Origin: JADJDM01 sp044352985 | Lineage (GTDB): Bacteria > Bacteroidota > Bacteroidia > B-17B0 > Aurantibacillaceae | Assembly (NCBI GenBank): GCA_044352985.1 | Contig: JBILCU010000005.1 | Span: 186,001 to 250,000, forward strand | Direction of reading: 5' to 3' | DNA: 64,000 nucleotides | Shown: positions 26,034 through 35,514 of the stretch, piece after piece | Position numbering within the stretch: the first letter of the stretch is position 1 | Layout: each line of letters begins with the position of its first letter | Notes under the pieces: generated by a model | Seen by the model: only the letters and a program-made list of their open reading frames with translations | Told to the model about the DNA's origin: nothing | The model's database searches: none | Program-made: the position numbers and the translations under genes

Positions 26034-28433
26034 TTAACTTGAACGTTTATAACCGCCGCCATAACTTCCATAACCATATGTACCATATCCATAGCTATAA
26101 CCATAGCCGTATCCATAGCCATATTTATTGTAGTAATATCTTGATTTTTTTCTTCTAACCCCATTTAGGATGTAAGAAAAATGCTGAATATTATTTTTTT
26201 CAATTAACTCATTAATTCCACTAACAATTCTTTTATTTACAAATTTTGTATTAAGAACAAACAGCGAAACATCTGTATATTGCATTAAGTATATGGAATC
26301 AGAAATCAAGCCAGCAGGAGGTGTATCAATAACGACATAATCATAATTTGCTTTACCATAATTGATAATTTCTTTTAATTGATCAGATAAAATCATTTCA
26401 GATGGATTTGGAGGCATAGGACCTGAAAGCAAAACAGATAAATTTTCAATTGATGTGCTTTTTATGGAATTTGTAATTTCTGACTGACCAATGATTATTG
26501 TACTGATGCCTACATCAGGATCCATCTCTAAAGCCTTTTGAACACGTGGTTTATGGAGATCTAACTCAAGTAATAATACTTTTTTACCTGCTTTAGCTAA
26601 TATAGAAGAGAGATTAATTGACACAAAGGTCTTCCCTTCTCCGGGACTATTAGAAGAAATCAAAATAACCTTTGAGTTTTTTGAAGTATTTAAATACTGC
26701 AGATTTGTACGTAAAGTTCTAAAAGCTTCAGTTGCTCTTGATTTAGGCTCTTCATCTACAATTACACCTGTTGGCTTTAAGTTCTTTATAAAAGGAAGCT
26801 CTCCTAAAATTGGGAAATGAGATGCTTCTTTTAATTCTTCTAAAGTTTGAAGTGTTGTAAAAAACAATACTCGGATTAAAACGATAACAAGACCAATTAC
26901 AAAACCAATCAATAAGAATAGATTATTAATTTTGGTTTTATCAGGCCAAGTAATTCCTACTACTCTTGGACTTTCAATCACCTTGCTATCTGGTATAATA
27001 CTAGCACGAGCAATATAGGTTGAAGCTCTTCGTTCTAATAAAAAAACATAAAGATTTTGATTTACATCTACTTTTCTTTGTATCCCTAACAATTCTCTTT
27101 GTTTGCCTGGCAAAGACTTTAAACTGCCTAAATTTGTTGCAATTTGACTGTTTACATTTTCAACTATTTTTGTATAAGCATTTCTTGAATTACTGATGTA
27201 AATCAATAAATCTTGTTTTATTTTTTTAATATTATCTCTTAATTGAATTGAAGATTGATTTTTTTCTGTTGCAGTGGATAATTTTTCATTTAATTCTATT
27301 TGTTTTTGATACAATTCCGTTGTTGTTTTAACCAGATAAGGGTCTTCTTTAATTACAAATACAGAGGGAGGTAAAAACTGTGGGTCCTTATCATCAACAA
27401 TATATTTCTCTAAATCATTTAACGCTTCTAATTGTAATTTTAATTGTGATTTTTGAGATTCATAAAAAGTTAATTTTTCATATTCTGAATTTTCTTCTTT
27501 ATTAATATCTAGCACAACTTTATTTGTTTTAAAATTTTGCATAGTATCTTCTACATGATTAAGAATATAGGATACTTCTGCCATTTGTTTATCAATAAAA
27601 CTTAAGGTTCTTTGATTTAATTCGTATTTAGTTTCAAGTTTTTGATCAATATAAACACTTGCTAAAGTATCTAAAAACAGTTTGGCTCTATCAGGAATAA
27701 TATCATTACAACTAATTTTCAAAATATTTGTGTACTCAGGATTTTCAATTTTTAACCCCTCTTGATATTTAGCAATTAATCCGTCTATTGAATGTATTTG
27801 AAATTCAAACTGACTTCCTGAAAATCCGGAGATATTATTATTAGAAAAGTTACTTTGTTTTGAAATTAATATATTAAAGTTTTCATCAATTAATTCCTTT
27901 TCAAACTTGCCTGCAATATCCTTTTCTTTACCATTAATATTAACAGTAATAAGATATTCATTTGCGTTTTTAATTTTAAACTTAAATTTTTGTTCGAATA
28001 ATGAAGAGTTAACAGAATTAACCTTTACCAAAAAAGGCATGCCACTAAAATATTCTGTGGTTCTAACTTTACCAACAATATAATAGGAAACTTGAATTCT
28101 ACTTTTAATTTTATCTATTACTTCTCTTAATAAATCGTATGACTGAATAATTTTAGACTCATTTGTGTTATCAACATACCTGCCTAAAACGCTTTTATCT
28201 GCTCCAGCATAAGTTTCATTAATTAAACTTTTAGAATAATACTGCTCATTTGTATTGAGCATAATTTGGGAAGAAACCTGATATATATTTGTTAATTTGT
28301 AAGTATAAAAATAACCGATTAAAAAACTTAAGCCGGCAAATATTATAGGAATGTACCAATTTCTTACAACTATACGCCAAATGATTTTTAAGTCATCTAC
28401 CCCTACTAATGATTCGTTTTTTTTCTTTTCCAA
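26034..28433 (-). CDS. Wzc-like polysaccharide co-polymerase / tyrosine autokinase with Gly-Tyr tail
   Basis: A 799-residue inner-membrane protein controlling exopolysaccharide or capsule export. Order: cytosolic N-terminus, TM1 (about 27-45, WYIPIIFAGLSFLIGYFY), Wzz-type periplasmic region with coiled coil, TM2 (about 495-520), then the BY-kinase with Walker A SNSPGEGKT (K about 600), Walker A' LLLELDLHKPR and Walker B YVVIDTPPAG. The tail is a striking Tyr/Gly tract with 14 tyrosines in the last 36 residues, the autophosphorylation cluster. The start is TTG 28433; an in-frame stop 15 nt upstream rules out extension and no ATG is near. It leads the operon down to ispF. Confidence 0.94.
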   Translation of the reverse strand: MEKKKNESLVGVDDLKIIWRIVVRNWYIPIIFAGLSFLIGYFYTYKLTNIYQVSSQIMLNTNEQYYSKSLINETYAGADKSVLGRYVDNTNESKIIQSYDLLREVIDKIKSRIQVSYYIVGKVRTTEYFSGMPFLVKVNSVNSSLFEQKFKFKIKNANEYLITVNINGKEKDIAGKFEKELIDENFNILISKQSNFSNNNISGFSGSQFEFQIHSIDGLIAKYQEGLKIENPEYTNILKISCNDIIPDRAKLFLDTLASVYIDQKLETKYELNQRTLSFIDKQMAEVSYILNHVEDTMQNFKTNKVVLDINKEENSEYEKLTFYESQKSQLKLQLEALNDLEKYIVDDKDPQFLPPSVFVIKEDPYLVKTTTELYQKQIELNEKLSTATEKNQSSIQLRDNIKKIKQDLLIYISNSRNAYTKIVENVNSQIATNLGSLKSLPGKQRELLGIQRKVDVNQNLYVFLLERRASTYIARASIIPDSKVIESPRVVGITWPDKTKINNLFLLIGFVIGLVIVLIRVLFFTTLQTLEELKEASHFPILGELPFIKNLKPTGVIVDEEPKSRATEAFRTLRTNLQYLNTSKNSKVILISSNSPGEGKTFVSINLSSILAKAGKKVLLLELDLHKPRVQKALEMDPDVGISTIIIGQSEITNSIKSTSIENLSVLLSGPMPPNPSEMILSDQLKEIINYGKANYDYVVIDTPPAGLISDSIYLMQYTDVSLFVLNTKFVNKRIVSGINELIEKNNIQHFSYILNGVRRKKSRYYYNKYGYGYGYGYSYGYGTYGYGSYGGGYKRSS

Positions 28434-28458
28434 GAATTCGTAAACTAGCTATGAACCA

Positions 28459-28490
28459 CAAATTTAGTAATTTATATATCATTCTTACAA
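28459..28490 (-). promoter_or_regulatory. Promoter of the wzc-ispF operon
   Basis: Read on the minus strand: TTG (28490-28488), 21 nt, TAAATTTG (28466-28459), a full match to the Bacteroidota TTG/TAnnTTTG pattern. Transcription would start near 28454, about 20 nt before the TTG start codon at 28433, which supports that unusual start. Confidence 0.55.
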
Positions 28491-28559
28491 TTTAAAAAAA
28501 TTGAATTTTACCAATAATTTGTAAAAAGCAAAAAGTATTTATTATTGAGAGTAAATAAA

Positions 28560-28587
28560 AAAGAGGAATTATTGATAATTCCTCTTT
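28560..28587 (-). terminator. Intrinsic terminator of the ATP synthase operon
   Basis: A perfect 13-bp stem AAAGAGGAATTAT / ATAATTCCTCTTT with a 2-nt centre, followed on the minus strand by TTTTATTTA, 22 nt beyond the atpG stop. It separates the atp operon from the wzc promoter. Confidence 0.85.
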
Positions 28588-28608
28588 ATAAAATCTGTGA
28601 TAGTAGTA

Positions 28609-29493
28609 TTATCCCTTTAACGCCTCAGCACCCGCAACAATCTCAAGGATCTCAGTAGTAATAGCTGCCTGACGAGCTTTGTTGTAAGAAATTTTCAAAT
28701 TACGAAGCATTTCTTTTGCATTATCAGTTGCTTTGTGCATTGCAGTCATACGTGCACCGTGTTCAGAAGCAAAAGAATCTAATAATGCTTTGTAAAATTG
28801 AATTTTTAATGATTTCGGAATCAATTCCTGGACGATGTATTCTTTACTTGGTTCAAAAATATAATCTGCTATGGTTTTTGATTCAGCTGCTGCTGAACCT
28901 GAAGTATCAATTGGCAAGAAACGTTCTGCAGTAGTTGATTGTACTGCTGCATTTCTGAACTGGTTATAAATTACATACACTCTATCGAACTTTCCTTCAG
29001 TAAATGCTTTCATTAAAGCTTCTGCTATTGGACTAGCTTTTTCAAATTTTAATCCGTCAAACACATCGCTCAAATTTTCATTTAAGCCATCAAGATGTAA
29101 ATGATGTTGAGTTTTTCTGAATGCATCGTGAGATTTTTTACCAATTCCAATAACTGACACCTTTTTACCGGCATACTCATTATTAATTAAACTCCATGCT
29201 TTTTTTATCACATTTGCATTAAAAGCGCCAGCCAAACCACGATTTGAAGAAACAACAATCAAAAGAACATTGTTTACTGCAGTTTCTTTAGCGTAAAGAT
29301 TTTCTGTTACATCTATGCTTGAGCTAACATTTTGAAGTAATTCTTTTAATTTGTTAGCATACGGGCGCATTTGCAAAATAGAATCTTGAGCACGTTTTAG
29401 TTTTGCAGCACTTACCATTTTCATGGCGCTTGTAATCTGCATTGTTGAACCAACTGATGTAATTCGGTTTCTTACTTCTTTTAAATTAGGCAT
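28609..29493 (-). CDS. atpG: ATP synthase F1 gamma subunit
   Basis: The central rotor shaft of F1, 294 residues, normal length. The N-terminal helix MPNLKEVRNRITSVGSTMQITSAMKMVSAAKLKRAQ and the C-terminal helix NLKISYNKARQAAITTEILEIVAGAEAL are the conserved coiled-coil halves (here cited by their positions, residues 1-36 and 265-294). The middle Rossmann-like region is also typical (VVSSNRGLAGAFN). Last gene of the operon, 37 nt after atpA and followed by the terminator at 28560. Confidence 0.97.
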   Translation of the reverse strand: MPNLKEVRNRITSVGSTMQITSAMKMVSAAKLKRAQDSILQMRPYANKLKELLQNVSSSIDVTENLYAKETAVNNVLLIVVSSNRGLAGAFNANVIKKAWSLINNEYAGKKVSVIGIGKKSHDAFRKTQHHLHLDGLNENLSDVFDGLKFEKASPIAEALMKAFTEGKFDRVYVIYNQFRNAAVQSTTAERFLPIDTSGSAAAESKTIADYIFEPSKEYIVQELIPKSLKIQFYKALLDSFASEHGARMTAMHKATDNAKEMLRNLKISYNKARQAAITTEILEIVAGAEALKG

Positions 29494-29530
29494 CTTATTT
29501 TAAAATCAGATGTAAGTATTATTTACTTAA

Positions 29531-31111
29531 TTATGCTTTGAATCTTTTTGAAACTTCCTTTGCAACTTGCTCCAATGTGTTGGTTATCTCATCAGTATAC
29601 TGACCTTTTTTCAATTGATCTAAAATACCTTTATGACTTTTTTCCAATACATCCAAGAAATCCTTTTCAAAGTTTCTCACTTTGTTCACAGGAACTTCAC
29701 GTAATAAATTTCTTGTACCGCAATAGATAATAGCAATTTGTTGCTCAACACGTAAAGGTGAAAACTGACCCTGTTTAAGGATTTCCACGTTACGTGCACC
29801 TTTATCTAATACTGATTTTGTAGAAGCATCTAAATCCGAACCAAACTTAGCGAAAGCTTCTAGCTCGCGGTATTGAGCTTGGTCTAATTTTAATGTACCT
29901 GCAACTTTTTTCATAGATTTAATCTGCGCATTACCACCAACACGTGATACAGAAATACCAACGTTGATAGCAGGACGAACACCCGAGTTAAATAAGTTTG
30001 ATTCCAAGAAAATCTGACCATCAGTAATTGAAATTACGTTGGTTGGAATGTATGCAGAAACGTCACCAGCTTGTGTTTCAATGATAGGAAGCGCAGTTAA
30101 TGAACCACCACCTTTTACAATTGGCTTTAATGATTCAGGTAAATCGTTCATGTTACGAGCAATTTCATCTGATGCATTGATCTTTGCAGCACGCTCTAAT
30201 AAACGGCTATGAAGATAGAAAACATCACCAGGATATGCTTCACGCCCTGGAGGACGACGAAGTAATAAAGAAACCTCACGATAAGCCACTGCTTGTTTTG
30301 ATAAATCATCATAAACGATTAATGCAGGACGACCGGTATCGCGGAAATATTCACCAATAGCAGCTCCAGCAAACGGAGCGTAAAATTGTAAAGGTGCAGG
30401 ATCAGAGGCATTAGCCGCAACAATTATGGTGTATGCCATTGCTCCGTTTTCTTCTAACACGCGTTGAATGTTTGCTACGGTTGAACCTTTTTGTCCAATA
30501 GCAACATAAATACAATATACAGGTTGACCTGCATCGTAAAATTCTTTTTGATTGATGATAGTATCAATACAAACAGCAGTTTTACCAGTTTGACGATCAC
30601 CAATTACTAACTCACGTTGTCCGCGACCAATTGGAATCATGGCATCAACTGCTTTTAAACCTGTTTGTAATGGTTCATTTACAGGCTGACGATAAATTAC
30701 ACCCGGAGCTTTACGTTCTAAAGGCATTTCATAAGTTGTACCTGTAATTGGACCTTTTCCATCAATTGGCATACCTAATGTATCAACCACACGACCTAAC
30801 ATTCCTTCACCCACTTTTAACGAGGCAATTTTACCTGTACGTTTACAAGTAGAACCTTCTTTTACACCTGAACTGTCACCTAATAATACAGCACCAACGT
30901 TATCTTCTTCAAGGTTTAATACAATTGCTTGTAAACCTGTTTCAAACTCAATCAATTCGCCGGATTGAACTTTTGATAATCCGTAAATACGAGCAACACC
31001 ATCACCAACTTGTAGTACGGTTCCTACCTCTTCTAATTCAACTTGGGATTTAAATCCTGATAATTGTTCGCGTAAAATTGCAGATACTTCTGCTGGTTTA
31101 ATTTCTGCCAT
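29531..31111 (-). CDS. atpA: ATP synthase F1 alpha subunit
   Basis: The non-catalytic nucleotide-binding subunit of F1, 526 residues. The P-loop GDRQTGKTAVCID, the signature PAINVGISVSRVGG and the alpha-specific QREVSLL-type loop (AYREVSLLLRRPPGREAYP) are present. It forms the alpha3-beta3 hexamer with AtpD, which is not encoded in this window; in Bacteroidota atpD and atpC commonly sit elsewhere. The gene starts 19 nt after atpH ends. Confidence 0.98.
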   Translation of the reverse strand: MAEIKPAEVSAILREQLSGFKSQVELEEVGTVLQVGDGVARIYGLSKVQSGELIEFETGLQAIVLNLEEDNVGAVLLGDSSGVKEGSTCKRTGKIASLKVGEGMLGRVVDTLGMPIDGKGPITGTTYEMPLERKAPGVIYRQPVNEPLQTGLKAVDAMIPIGRGQRELVIGDRQTGKTAVCIDTIINQKEFYDAGQPVYCIYVAIGQKGSTVANIQRVLEENGAMAYTIIVAANASDPAPLQFYAPFAGAAIGEYFRDTGRPALIVYDDLSKQAVAYREVSLLLRRPPGREAYPGDVFYLHSRLLERAAKINASDEIARNMNDLPESLKPIVKGGGSLTALPIIETQAGDVSAYIPTNVISITDGQIFLESNLFNSGVRPAINVGISVSRVGGNAQIKSMKKVAGTLKLDQAQYRELEAFAKFGSDLDASTKSVLDKGARNVEILKQGQFSPLRVEQQIAIIYCGTRNLLREVPVNKVRNFEKDFLDVLEKSHKGILDQLKKGQYTDEITNTLEQVAKEVSKRFKA

Positions 31112-31130
31112 TGTTTATCGTTTCAAATAA

Positions 31131-31679
31131 TTAATATTCCTTAATGTATAAATTCTCAGAGAAATTTTTTCTTAAATCGTTTAACTTCCTTAATACAGAT
31201 GCGTCAACTTGTCTGTCTTGCATTTTCAACACAAAACCTCCGATTAATGTTTTATCTGTTTTTTCAATTAATTCAACTTCAGAAGTTGTTGTAGATTTAA
31301 CCAATTCAATTACTTTATTTCTTGTTTGTTCATCAATTCCTGATACAGATGTAATAACAGCAGTTAAAATATTTTTGTGTTTTTTATACTGTTCGTCAAA
31401 TGCGATACTGATGTCCTTAATTAAAGATTCTCTTCTTTTATCAGTTAAAATAGTTATGAAAGAAATGGTCAAATCATTTACTTTTCCTTCAAACACTGAT
31501 TTTAAAATTGCTCTTTTTTTATCCGATTTAATTATCGGACTTTGTAAAAAGGTTGTGAACTCTAAAGTTGAATTACAAACGGAGTTAACCAACTTCATAT
31601 CATTGCTAACTTCTTCCAATTTGCCTTTTTCGATGGCAAGAGTTAAAAGCGCTTTTGCGTATCTGTTTGCTGCAACCAT
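31131..31679 (-). CDS. atpH: ATP synthase F1 delta subunit
   Basis: The peripheral-stalk subunit that ties the b subunits to the top of F1; 182 residues, normal length. Conserved OSCP-type features: N-terminal NRYAKALLTLAIEKGKLEEV, and the C-terminal LIGGFVLKMQDRQVDASVLRKLNDL segment with the invariant GG and D. It begins 1 nt after atpF ends, indicating translational coupling. Confidence 0.96.
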   Translation of the reverse strand: MVAANRYAKALLTLAIEKGKLEEVSNDMKLVNSVCNSTLEFTTFLQSPIIKSDKKRAILKSVFEGKVNDLTISFITILTDKRRESLIKDISIAFDEQYKKHKNILTAVITSVSGIDEQTRNKVIELVKSTTTSEVELIEKTDKTLIGGFVLKMQDRQVDASVLRKLNDLRKNFSENLYIKEY

Positions 31680-31680
31680 A

Positions 31681-32175
31681 CTAGTTTAGTTCTACTTCTT
31701 TTAATAGATTACCAACCAATACTTTTTGTTTTTCTTCAGTAGAAAGTTGTTCTTTTAATATTTTTTCAGCAACTTCAATAGAAAGAGCAGCAACTTGATT
31801 TTTTAATTCAGTAATTGCAGCCATTTTTTCATTTTTGATACTTTCTAATGCCTGATTAATTAATTTATCTGCTTCTGCTTTTGCTTTAGTTTTAGCCTCA
31901 TTAACAATAGCATCTTTTGTTTCTCTAGCTTCTCTTAACAAGTTTTCTCTTTCAGCAATTGCTTCTGCTAAAATTCTTTCATTACTTGCTTGTAATTCTT
32001 TCATCTCCAATTTTGCTTTTTCAGCAGATTGAAGAGCAGATTCGATAGAATCTTCTCTTTCTTTAATCATATTAAGAATTGGCTTCCAAGCAAACTTTTT
32101 AAGTATGAAAAAAATGGAGAGAAAAGTTATGCTCATCCAAAATACAAGACCAATTGCGGGGGTTACTAATTGCAT
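31681..32175 (-). CDS. atpF: ATP synthase F0 b subunit
   Basis: The b subunit of the peripheral stalk, 164 residues. One membrane helix at residues 6-26 (PAIGLVFWMSITFLSIFFIL) is followed by a long charged helix rich in Ala, Glu and Lys that dimerises and reaches delta. Only one b-type gene is seen, so the stalk should be a homodimer. It is separated from atpE by 74 nt containing a hairpin terminator. Confidence 0.95.
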   Translation of the reverse strand: MQLVTPAIGLVFWMSITFLSIFFILKKFAWKPILNMIKEREDSIESALQSAEKAKLEMKELQASNERILAEAIAERENLLREARETKDAIVNEAKTKAKAEADKLINQALESIKNEKMAAITELKNQVAALSIEVAEKILKEQLSTEEKQKVLVGNLLKEVELN

Positions 32176-32219
32176 GTTTTATTTATTATGTTTTAGAAAT
32201 TTAAATAAAAATAAAAAAG

Positions 32220-32240
32220 GCATCGGCCAATCGCCGATGC
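32220..32240 (-). terminator. Hairpin terminator/attenuator between atpE and atpF
   Basis: GCATCGGC (32220-32227) pairs perfectly with GCCGATGC (32233-32240) around a 5-nt loop, and on the minus strand is followed by CCTTTTTTATTTTTATTT. It lies 10 nt after the atpE stop and inside the operon, so it probably reduces transcription of atpFHAG relative to atpBE or protects the 3' end of the atpE message. Confidence 0.75.
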
Positions 32241-32249
32241 ACTTTTCAA

Positions 32250-32486
32250 TTACTTGAACACTACTAAAAGCGCAACAACCATAGCGAAGAAAGCAGCACC
32301 TTCAACTAAGGCAGCGGCTAAAATCATGTTTCCACGGATGTCGTTTACAGCTTCAGGTTGACGAGCGATTGATTCTAATGCAGAACCACCAATTTTACCA
32401 ATACCTAAAGCCGCAGCTAAAGCAGCTACACCTGCACCTACAGCAGCTACACCGTAAGCAAGATCCAATAACATTACTGATGTCAT
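32250..32486 (-). CDS. atpE: ATP synthase F0 c subunit
   Basis: The ring proteolipid, 78 residues with two membrane helices joined by the polar loop IARQPEAVNDIRG. The ion-carrying glutamate is in AAALVEGAAFFAMV. The residue after it is Gly rather than Ser/Thr, so the sodium-binding signature is missing and a proton-driven ring is expected. Between atpB (62 nt) and the hairpin at 32220. Confidence 0.97.
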   Translation of the reverse strand: MTSVMLLDLAYGVAAVGAGVAALAAALGIGKIGGSALESIARQPEAVNDIRGNMILAAALVEGAAFFAMVVALLVVFK

Positions 32487-32548
32487 TTTTTTATTTATTT
32501 ATTTTGTTAAACAATACGCTGTTTTTAAGAAAAACAACAAAAAATTAG

Positions 32549-33736
32549 TTAATGGTGTGCGTGAGCTTCTTCACCATGATGATCATGATGTCCTTCTTCA
32601 ACTGCTGCACCAATATAAATTGCCGATAATAATGTAAATACGTAAGCTTGTAAGAATGCTACTAATAATTCAAGCATTCCCATAAACACAGTAAATAATA
32701 CAGAAACAACTGCCACACCAAAACCAGCACCTGTATTCATTTCCCCAAATATGAAAATTAAACTAAAAAAAGCTAAAGCTATAATGTGTCCTGCAGTAAT
32801 GTTTGCAAACAAACGTATCATTAACACAAAAGGTCGTAAAATAATACCAATTATTTCTATTGGTGTCAAAATAATTAAAACAGGAATCGGAACACCAGGC
32901 ATAGCGAAAATATGTCTCCAATAGTGCCCATTACCACTAACTAAAACTATAATTAAAGTTAAAGCTGATAACACTAAACATACAGAAATATTACCAGTTA
33001 AATTTGCTCCTCCAGGTATAATTGGAACTAATCCTAACAAATTATTTATAAATATAAAAAAGAAAATTGTTAGTAGATAAGGCAGGTATTTCGCATGTTT
33101 TTTCTCGCCAATAGAGTTTTTAGCAATATCATCGCGAATGAACATAATAAAAGGCTCAACAAATGATTGAAGACCTTTTGGTGCCTGACCTTGCCTTTTT
33201 GAATACGATTTTGCTACAGTTAAAAACATCCATAGCATTAAAGCAGCGCTAAATAATAAAGAAAAAACATTTTTTGTTATAGAAAGGTCAACAATTTTAG
33301 ACGAAGCCTCTTCGTTAATAACACCAAATTCATCCACAATTTCAATATGTTCATCATGTAATTTATAACTATAATGACTTCCTTTGTAAATATCATCATG
33401 ATGCTCTACTCTTGAAGAAGAAAACAGCTCTAAACCTTTATCAGTCCATAAAATTACAGGCAACGGGACATGAACTCCATGACCATGATCTCCCCACAAA
33501 TGCCATTGATGAGAATCTCCAATGTGCTCTGTTATTAACTTACCAGCATTAAATTTATTGTCTGCTTCATGATTTTCAGTTGAAACATGTGCTTCAGCTG
33601 TATGTTCATTTAAAATTACTGAATCAGCTTCAAGAGGCTCATTCGCAATAATTCCTAGAGAAATAAATGTGAAAATAAATCCTAAAAAAAGAGTTGTATT
33701 GTATTTATTGAAAAAGAAATTTGTTTTTAGCATCAT
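32549..33736 (-). CDS. atpB: ATP synthase F0 a subunit with long N-terminal extension
   Basis: The stator channel subunit, 395 residues, some 120 longer than the E. coli protein. A hydrophobic segment at residues 12-30 looks like a signal or first membrane helix, followed by a His- and Glu-rich periplasmic region, then the usual membrane core with the essential arginine in PFVLMIRLFANITAGHIIALAF (cited in part). The C-terminus is again histidine-rich (HHDHHGEEAHAHH). An extended, His-rich AtpB is typical of Bacteroidota. First gene of the operon. Confidence 0.96.
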   Translation of the reverse strand: MMLKTNFFFNKYNTTLFLGFIFTFISLGIIANEPLEADSVILNEHTAEAHVSTENHEADNKFNAGKLITEHIGDSHQWHLWGDHGHGVHVPLPVILWTDKGLELFSSSRVEHHDDIYKGSHYSYKLHDEHIEIVDEFGVINEEASSKIVDLSITKNVFSLLFSAALMLWMFLTVAKSYSKRQGQAPKGLQSFVEPFIMFIRDDIAKNSIGEKKHAKYLPYLLTIFFFIFINNLLGLVPIIPGGANLTGNISVCLVLSALTLIIVLVSGNGHYWRHIFAMPGVPIPVLIILTPIEIIGIILRPFVLMIRLFANITAGHIIALAFFSLIFIFGEMNTGAGFGVAVVSVLFTVFMGMLELLVAFLQAYVFTLLSAIYIGAAVEEGHHDHHGEEAHAHH

Positions 33737-34099
33737 TAACTTAAAATTAGAAATGTCTAAATAATGTTCAAAAATTCGGCTGCGAAGATAGAAAGAGAAA
33801 ATGGAATAATAAAATTTATATGTGTTTAAATTTTAAATATAAAATTGAAATTTATGCACAATTAATAAAACAGATTAACTAATAGATAATCAATGGATTA
33901 ATCAAATATTTTAATTAAAAAAATTCAAAATCGTTAATTCCATATTAAGAACATAAATACTAAAGGGAATAAAAACTTTATACAAAAAACGAGATTTAAT
34001 AACATTTTTCTGTGCAAAACAATGAATTTAAGCATTAATTCGAATGCTACAATAACTTTACTTAGCAGTGAAATCAAATGATTTATAAAATATAAAAAC
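33737..34099. other. Intergenic region between atpB and the Mpl gene
   Basis: About 360 bp of very AT-rich DNA between divergent genes. On the minus strand TATCTTCG (33790-33783) is a one-mismatch TAnnTTTG element 47 nt before atpB, without a clear TTG partner. No RNA gene or repeat was recognised. Confidence 0.4.
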
Positions 34100-35470
34100 A
34101 TGAAAATACATTTCATTGCTATTGGTGGTAGCGCTATGCACAATATGGCTTTGGCCATGCATCAAAAAGAATATAACGTTAGCGGTTCTGATGATGAAAT
34201 CAATGAGCCATCTAAATCGCGATTATCCAAAGCAGGTATTTTACCAAAGGAAATCGGTTGGTTTCCGGAAAAAATTACCAAAGACATTGATGCGGTAATT
34301 TTAGGCATGCATGCCCGTGAAGACAATCCGGAACTCATAAGAGCCCGTGAGTTAAACCTGAAAATTTATTCTTACCCGGAATACATTTACGAACAGACAA
34401 AAGATAAAACCCGAATTGTAATCGGCGGAAGTCATGGTAAAACTACGATCACTTCTATGATTTTGCATGTGTTTAAACAACTGAACATAGATGCAGATTT
34501 TATGGTAGGCGCACAGCTTGAAGGCTTTGATACCATGGTGAAATTAACAAAAGAAGCCAAATATGCAGTAATTGAAGGCGATGAATATCTTGCTTCTCCA
34601 ATTGACAGAAGACCAAAATTTCATCTGTATCATCCTAATATTGCTATCATTAGCGGCATAGCTTGGGATCACATCAACGTATTCCCTACATTTGAGATGT
34701 ATGTAGATCAGTTCCGAAAATTTATTTCATTGATAGAACATAATGGCTCTTTAATATATTGCAATCAAGATGATGAGCTAAATAAATTAGCGAAAGAAAA
34801 TGTAAATACCAACATTAATCAAATTGATTACGGAATACCCGAGCACATAATAGAAAATGGTGTAACATCTATTGTTCATTCAGGCAAAAAAATTCAATTA
34901 AAAATTTTCGGAAATCATAATTTAATGAACCTCAACGGTGCCCGATTAATTTGTAATGCAATTGGAATAAGTGATGAAAATTTTTATGCTGCAATTTCAA
35001 GTTTTAAAGGTGCAGCAAAACGTTTAGAACTGGTTAGAGTAACTGATAACTTTGCTATGTTCAAAGATTTTGCACATTCTCCTTCAAAATTAAAAGCTAC
35101 TGTTTCTGCCATGAAACAACAATTTAATAATCGTGAGCTAATTGCCTGTATGGAACTTCATACATTCAGTAGCTTAACTGAAGAGTTTTTAAATGAGTAT
35201 AAAGGAGCAATGAATAAAGCCGATAAAGCAATTGTATATTTTAATCCGCACACCATTGCACACAAAAAATTAAAACCCATAACAGAAGAACAAGTAAAAA
35301 TAGCTTTCGACAGAAGTGATATTGAAGTGTTTACTGAGTCTAAAGAACTTGTAAAAGAAATTCAATCTCAAGATTGGACAAACAAAAATTTACTAATGAT
35401 GAGCTCAGGTAATTTTGACGGTATCGACTTCAAACAACTTGGAGAATCATTAAACGTACAATTACATTAA
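34100..35470 (+). CDS. mpl: UDP-N-acetylmuramate:tripeptide ligase Mpl (MurC-like)
   Basis: A 456-residue Mur ligase that reattaches recycled murein tripeptide to UDP-MurNAc. N-terminal nucleotide motif MKIHFIAIGGSAMHNMALAM differs from MurC in the way seen for Mpl. The ATP loop is GGSHGKTTITSMI, followed by EGDEY and the SGIAWDHINVFP motif. C-terminal KDFAHSPSKLKATVSAM is Mpl-like. It stands alone 44 nt upstream of glyS. MurC itself is the only realistic alternative. Confidence 0.93.
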   Translation: MKIHFIAIGGSAMHNMALAMHQKEYNVSGSDDEINEPSKSRLSKAGILPKEIGWFPEKITKDIDAVILGMHAREDNPELIRARELNLKIYSYPEYIYEQTKDKTRIVIGGSHGKTTITSMILHVFKQLNIDADFMVGAQLEGFDTMVKLTKEAKYAVIEGDEYLASPIDRRPKFHLYHPNIAIISGIAWDHINVFPTFEMYVDQFRKFISLIEHNGSLIYCNQDDELNKLAKENVNTNINQIDYGIPEHIIENGVTSIVHSGKKIQLKIFGNHNLMNLNGARLICNAIGISDENFYAAISSFKGAAKRLELVRVTDNFAMFKDFAHSPSKLKATVSAMKQQFNNRELIACMELHTFSSLTEEFLNEYKGAMNKADKAIVYFNPHTIAHKKLKPITEEQVKIAFDRSDIEVFTESKELVKEIQSQDWTNKNLLMMSSGNFDGIDFKQLGESLNVQLH

Positions 35471-35498
35471 TATAATTTCATCTCAATAAAAAAACACC

Positions 35499-35506
35499 TA
35501 CTTTTG
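35499..35506 (+). promoter_or_regulatory. -7 promoter element of glyS
   Basis: TACTTTTG followed by CAGCC matches the very common Bacteroidota start-region pattern TAnnTTTGCA. The expected transcription start is within a few bases of the ATG at 35515, so the mRNA would be almost leaderless. No clear TTG -33 box is seen. Confidence 0.5.
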
Positions 35507-35514
35507 CAGCCATT

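Noticed and set aside
28609..33736. Missing atpD and atpC as a sign of gene loss
   Set aside because: Bacteroidota commonly keep atpD-atpC at a separate locus; absence here is expected.
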